Below are positions 51,646 to 52,858 of a DNA stretch of 52,858 bases, piece by piece. The notes below the pieces were generated by a model. The model made no database searches and was not told the DNA's origin. It saw nothing but the letters and a program-made list of their open reading frames with translations. How positions within the stretch are numbered: the stretch's first letter is position 1; the number at the start of each line of letters is the position of its first letter. The translations under genes and the position numbers were made by a program. The DNA is taken from the NCBI GenBank assembly GCA_937120495.1, contig CAKZJW010000027.1, positions 1-52,858 of the forward strand, in the 5' to 3' direction. This DNA is from an uncultured Oligoflexia bacterium. GTDB lineage: Bacteria > Bdellovibrionota > Bacteriovoracia > Bacteriovoracales > Bacteriovoracaceae.

Positions 51646-52206
51646 GCCTCGATCCTGCTCGGCGAACGGATCGGAAAGCCGACGATCGTGGCCAGCCTTT
51701 TCGGATTGGCCGGTATGGCCGTCATCATGGCGGGGCGTTTTTCGGGGGATTATGACGCGAACGACCTGCCGGCGGTGGGGGCGGTGCTGCTTTCAGCGAC
51801 GCTTTACGCCTATAATCTCGTGCTCGCGCGGCAACAGGCGCTGCTGGCCGAACCGTTCGAGATCGCTTTTTTCCAGACCGGACTGGTGACGCTGTTCTTG
51901 TTGCCGTTCGCGGCATGGATCGGCTGGCCCCAAAGTGCCGATCTGTGGGGTGCGGTCACCGGCGCCGCGCTGCTGGCGCTGGTCGCGCTGTCATTATTAT
52001 CCTGGGCTTATGCACGCGCGGAGGCGCAGGCGATCATTCCGGTCGAATATACCGGTTTCATCTGGGCGGCGCTGTTCGGATGGATGTTGTTCGCCGAAGA
52101 GCCCGGCCCCACCGTCTGGCTGGGGGCCGGGCTGATCGTGATCGGCAGCCTTATCGCCGCGCGGGCAAGACCGGACAGCGCACGGGCGGAACCGCAACAG
52201 CTTTAA
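51628..52206 (+). CDS. EamA/DMT-family transporter, C-terminal half only
   Basis: The last 192 codons of the long frame encode about six transmembrane helices. The entry ALLLASILLGERIGKPTIVA is the usual end of the first EamA repeat, and the second repeat follows (LSATLYAYNLVLARQQALL, then EYTGFIWAALFGWMLFAEEP, then GAGLIVIGSLIAARAR). The first four helices are missing because of the chimeric join. Members are inner-membrane metabolite exporters. G+C is high, with C/G at third positions. It ends four bases inside the convergent gene. Confidence 0.88.
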   Translation: MIALLLASILLGERIGKPTIVASLFGLAGMAVIMAGRFSGDYDANDLPAVGAVLLSATLYAYNLVLARQQALLAEPFEIAFFQTGLVTLFLLPFAAWIGWPQSADLWGAVTGAALLALVALSLLSWAYARAEAQAIIPVEYTGFIWAALFGWMLFAEEPGPTVWLGAGLIVIGSLIAARARPDSARAEPQQL

Positions 52207-52652
52207 TTGCGGCGGCAGACCATGTCGCCGCGATCGATCGACCGACCGAGCAAACCGCCGCCGACTGCTCCGATGATCGCGCCGAGCGTCGTGTTCTGCC
52301 GTCCGGCAACCTCAGCACCCAGAACCGCGCCCGCCGCACCGCCGATCAACAGGCCGGTGGTGCCGTCGTCGCGTTTGCAATAGGTACGGCCATTCTGGTT
52401 CCAGACGCGCGTGTTGCGGTTCACGCGCTGGTCGCGATAGCGGCGATTGTCGTTGTAACGATTGTTGTCGTAACGATTCGAACGCCGGTCGTAACGGCGA
52501 TCGTCGCGTCGGTCGTAGCGCCCATCGTAACGATAGTCTCTGGCCTCTGCAGAGGCTTGTTCGATGGTGACACCATTATCCGAAAAAGCCAGCGTCGGAA
52601 TGGGTGCGGCCACCGAAAGCGCGGCGAGGCCCAGCATGGTCTTGGCAAGCAT
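52203..52652 (-). CDS. Glycine-zipper 2TM-domain surface antigen-like protein
   Basis: 149 aa, preceded by AAAGGATC. A signal peptide (MLAKTMLGLAALSVAAPIPTLA, shown as MLAKTMLGLAAL and PIPTLAF) is followed by a low-complexity Arg/Tyr/Asp/Asn-rich linker (YDRRDDRRYDRRSNRYDNN). The C-terminal domain GLLIGGAAGAVLGAEVAG and TLGAIIGAVGGGLLGRSID is the two-helix glycine zipper (Rick_17kDa_Anti type). Its final Cys pair is CKRDD and VCRRN. The type is common in sphingomonad-like Alphaproteobacteria. Function is unknown; a role in the outer membrane or cell envelope is inferred. Confidence 0.85.
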   Translation of the reverse strand: MLAKTMLGLAALSVAAPIPTLAFSDNGVTIEQASAEARDYRYDGRYDRRDDRRYDRRSNRYDNNRYNDNRRYRDQRVNRNTRVWNQNGRTYCKRDDGTTGLLIGGAAGAVLGAEVAGRQNTTLGAIIGAVGGGLLGRSIDRGDMVCRRN

Positions 52653-52822
52653 CGTCTTGATCCTTTCTTGCCCCTCGTTGGATCTCCACTTTCGGCTCCG
52701 CCGCTTTTCCGCCCGATGAACAGGTTCGTCAGGAACAGGCAGAGCGACAATTTGTTACCGTTCGACCGATCCTATCGGCACGCGCGCTTGCCCATGCGGC
52801 CGCGTTGGGCAAGAGGACGTCG

Positions 52823-52858
52823 ATGACAGAAAAAACCACCTCCTCCCCCGAAGAGAAG
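52823..52858 (+). CDS. Possible start of a gene cut by the window edge
   Basis: An ATG preceded by AGAGGA opens a frame of 12 codons (MTEKTTSSPEEK) to the end of the window. Too short to identify; the spacing and high G+C context are compatible with a real start. Confidence 0.3.
   Translation, partial: MTEKTTSSPEEK

Larger units (their letters stand above)
51493..52858. other. Foreign segment, likely assembly or amplification chimera
   Basis: Base composition and codon use change abruptly here, from about 35-40% G+C to 45-48% (51481-51600) and then to 60% or more. The encoded proteins (aminotransferase piece, EamA transporter end, glycine-zipper protein) are of alphaproteobacterial type. 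No integrase, tRNA, repeat or transposon end marks the border, and the joins lie inside coding sequence. Confidence 0.8.

Noticed and set aside
47050..52206. A single 1718-codon gene fusing Calx-beta, RCC1, aminotransferase and transporter
   Set aside because: Base composition changes at two points, and the parts are unrelated fragments from different protein families. A chimera explains the frame better than a real fusion.
51915..52826. 303-codon plus-strand frame in the GC-rich end
   Set aside because: It lies across the EamA gene in another frame and across the antisense of the glycine-zipper gene, with Arg/Ala-rich nonsense composition typical of GC-rich shadow frames.
51481..52858. Genomic island gained by horizontal transfer
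   Set aside because: No integrase, tRNA, direct repeat or transposon end is visible, and the borders cut through coding sequences at shared short stretches.

Overview
The window is one long AT-rich bacterial segment (1 to about 51,490) joined at its right end to a short GC-rich segment (about 51,630 to 52,858). The AT-rich part looks like a Gram-negative predatory or marine bacterium of the Bdellovibrionota, most like Bacteriovoracaceae/Halobacteriovorax. This is an inference from gene content: many secreted proteases and outer-membrane barrels, DNA polymerase II, a FadH-type dienoyl-CoA reductase, a Calx-beta/RCC1 lipoprotein, and lysine/isoleucine-rich proteins. The GC-rich part encodes alphaproteobacterial-type proteins and is very probably not from the same chromosome.

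Layout, left to right. 1-3831 holds four secreted, apparently degradative proteins: the end of a subtilase, a trypsin-like protease, and two tandem paralogues with a Cys-His-Asp pattern resembling protein-glutaminases. 3865-5226 is a His/Met-rich outer-membrane protein with a small membrane protein. 5248-10736 carries polB, trmB, a ThrE-type exporter and a Na/Pi cotransporter. 10751-13670 has a hypothetical gene and fadH. 13667-15550 is a compact three-gene cluster for a modified, cysteine-rich peptide (oxazolin/bufferin type): EGKCG precursor, DUF692 enzyme, DUF2063 partner. 15673-24804 holds a small basic protein, a large metalloprotease/propeller/barrel protein, an Hpt-ATPase kinase, a thioredoxin pair, a propeller/Kelch protein, a barrel-like secreted protein, an RlmM-like methyltransferase and a secreted hypothetical. 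24836-27541 has a lipoprotein, tRNA-Cys(GCA), arsH and a haem-c protein.

27648-34350 looks like one leftward operon: porin, queD, fused 2-oxoacid dehydrogenase E1, FabD-like acyltransferase, glutaryl-CoA-type acyl-CoA dehydrogenase and dihaem cytochrome c. 34474-35922 has a DoxX pair and an HU/IHF protein. 37701-43993 is the conserved queA-tgt-yajC-tat-secD-secF operon, which combines queuosine tRNA modification and protein export. queD 9 kb away supplies an earlier step of the same queuosine pathway. 44006-46837 has small secreted/membrane proteins, a metzincin-like protease and an orphan ParA. 47050 starts a very long Calx-beta lipoprotein whose RCC1 region is cut off near 51,490.

At 51,481-51,645 the reading frame passes through a fragment of an aspartate/aromatic aminotransferase (about 47% GC) into the C-terminal half of an EamA transporter (60% GC or more). 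Both joins fall on short stretches that fit both partners, so the 1718-codon frame is best read as an assembly or amplification chimera, not a gene. No CRISPR array, rRNA, insertion sequence or prophage was seen.
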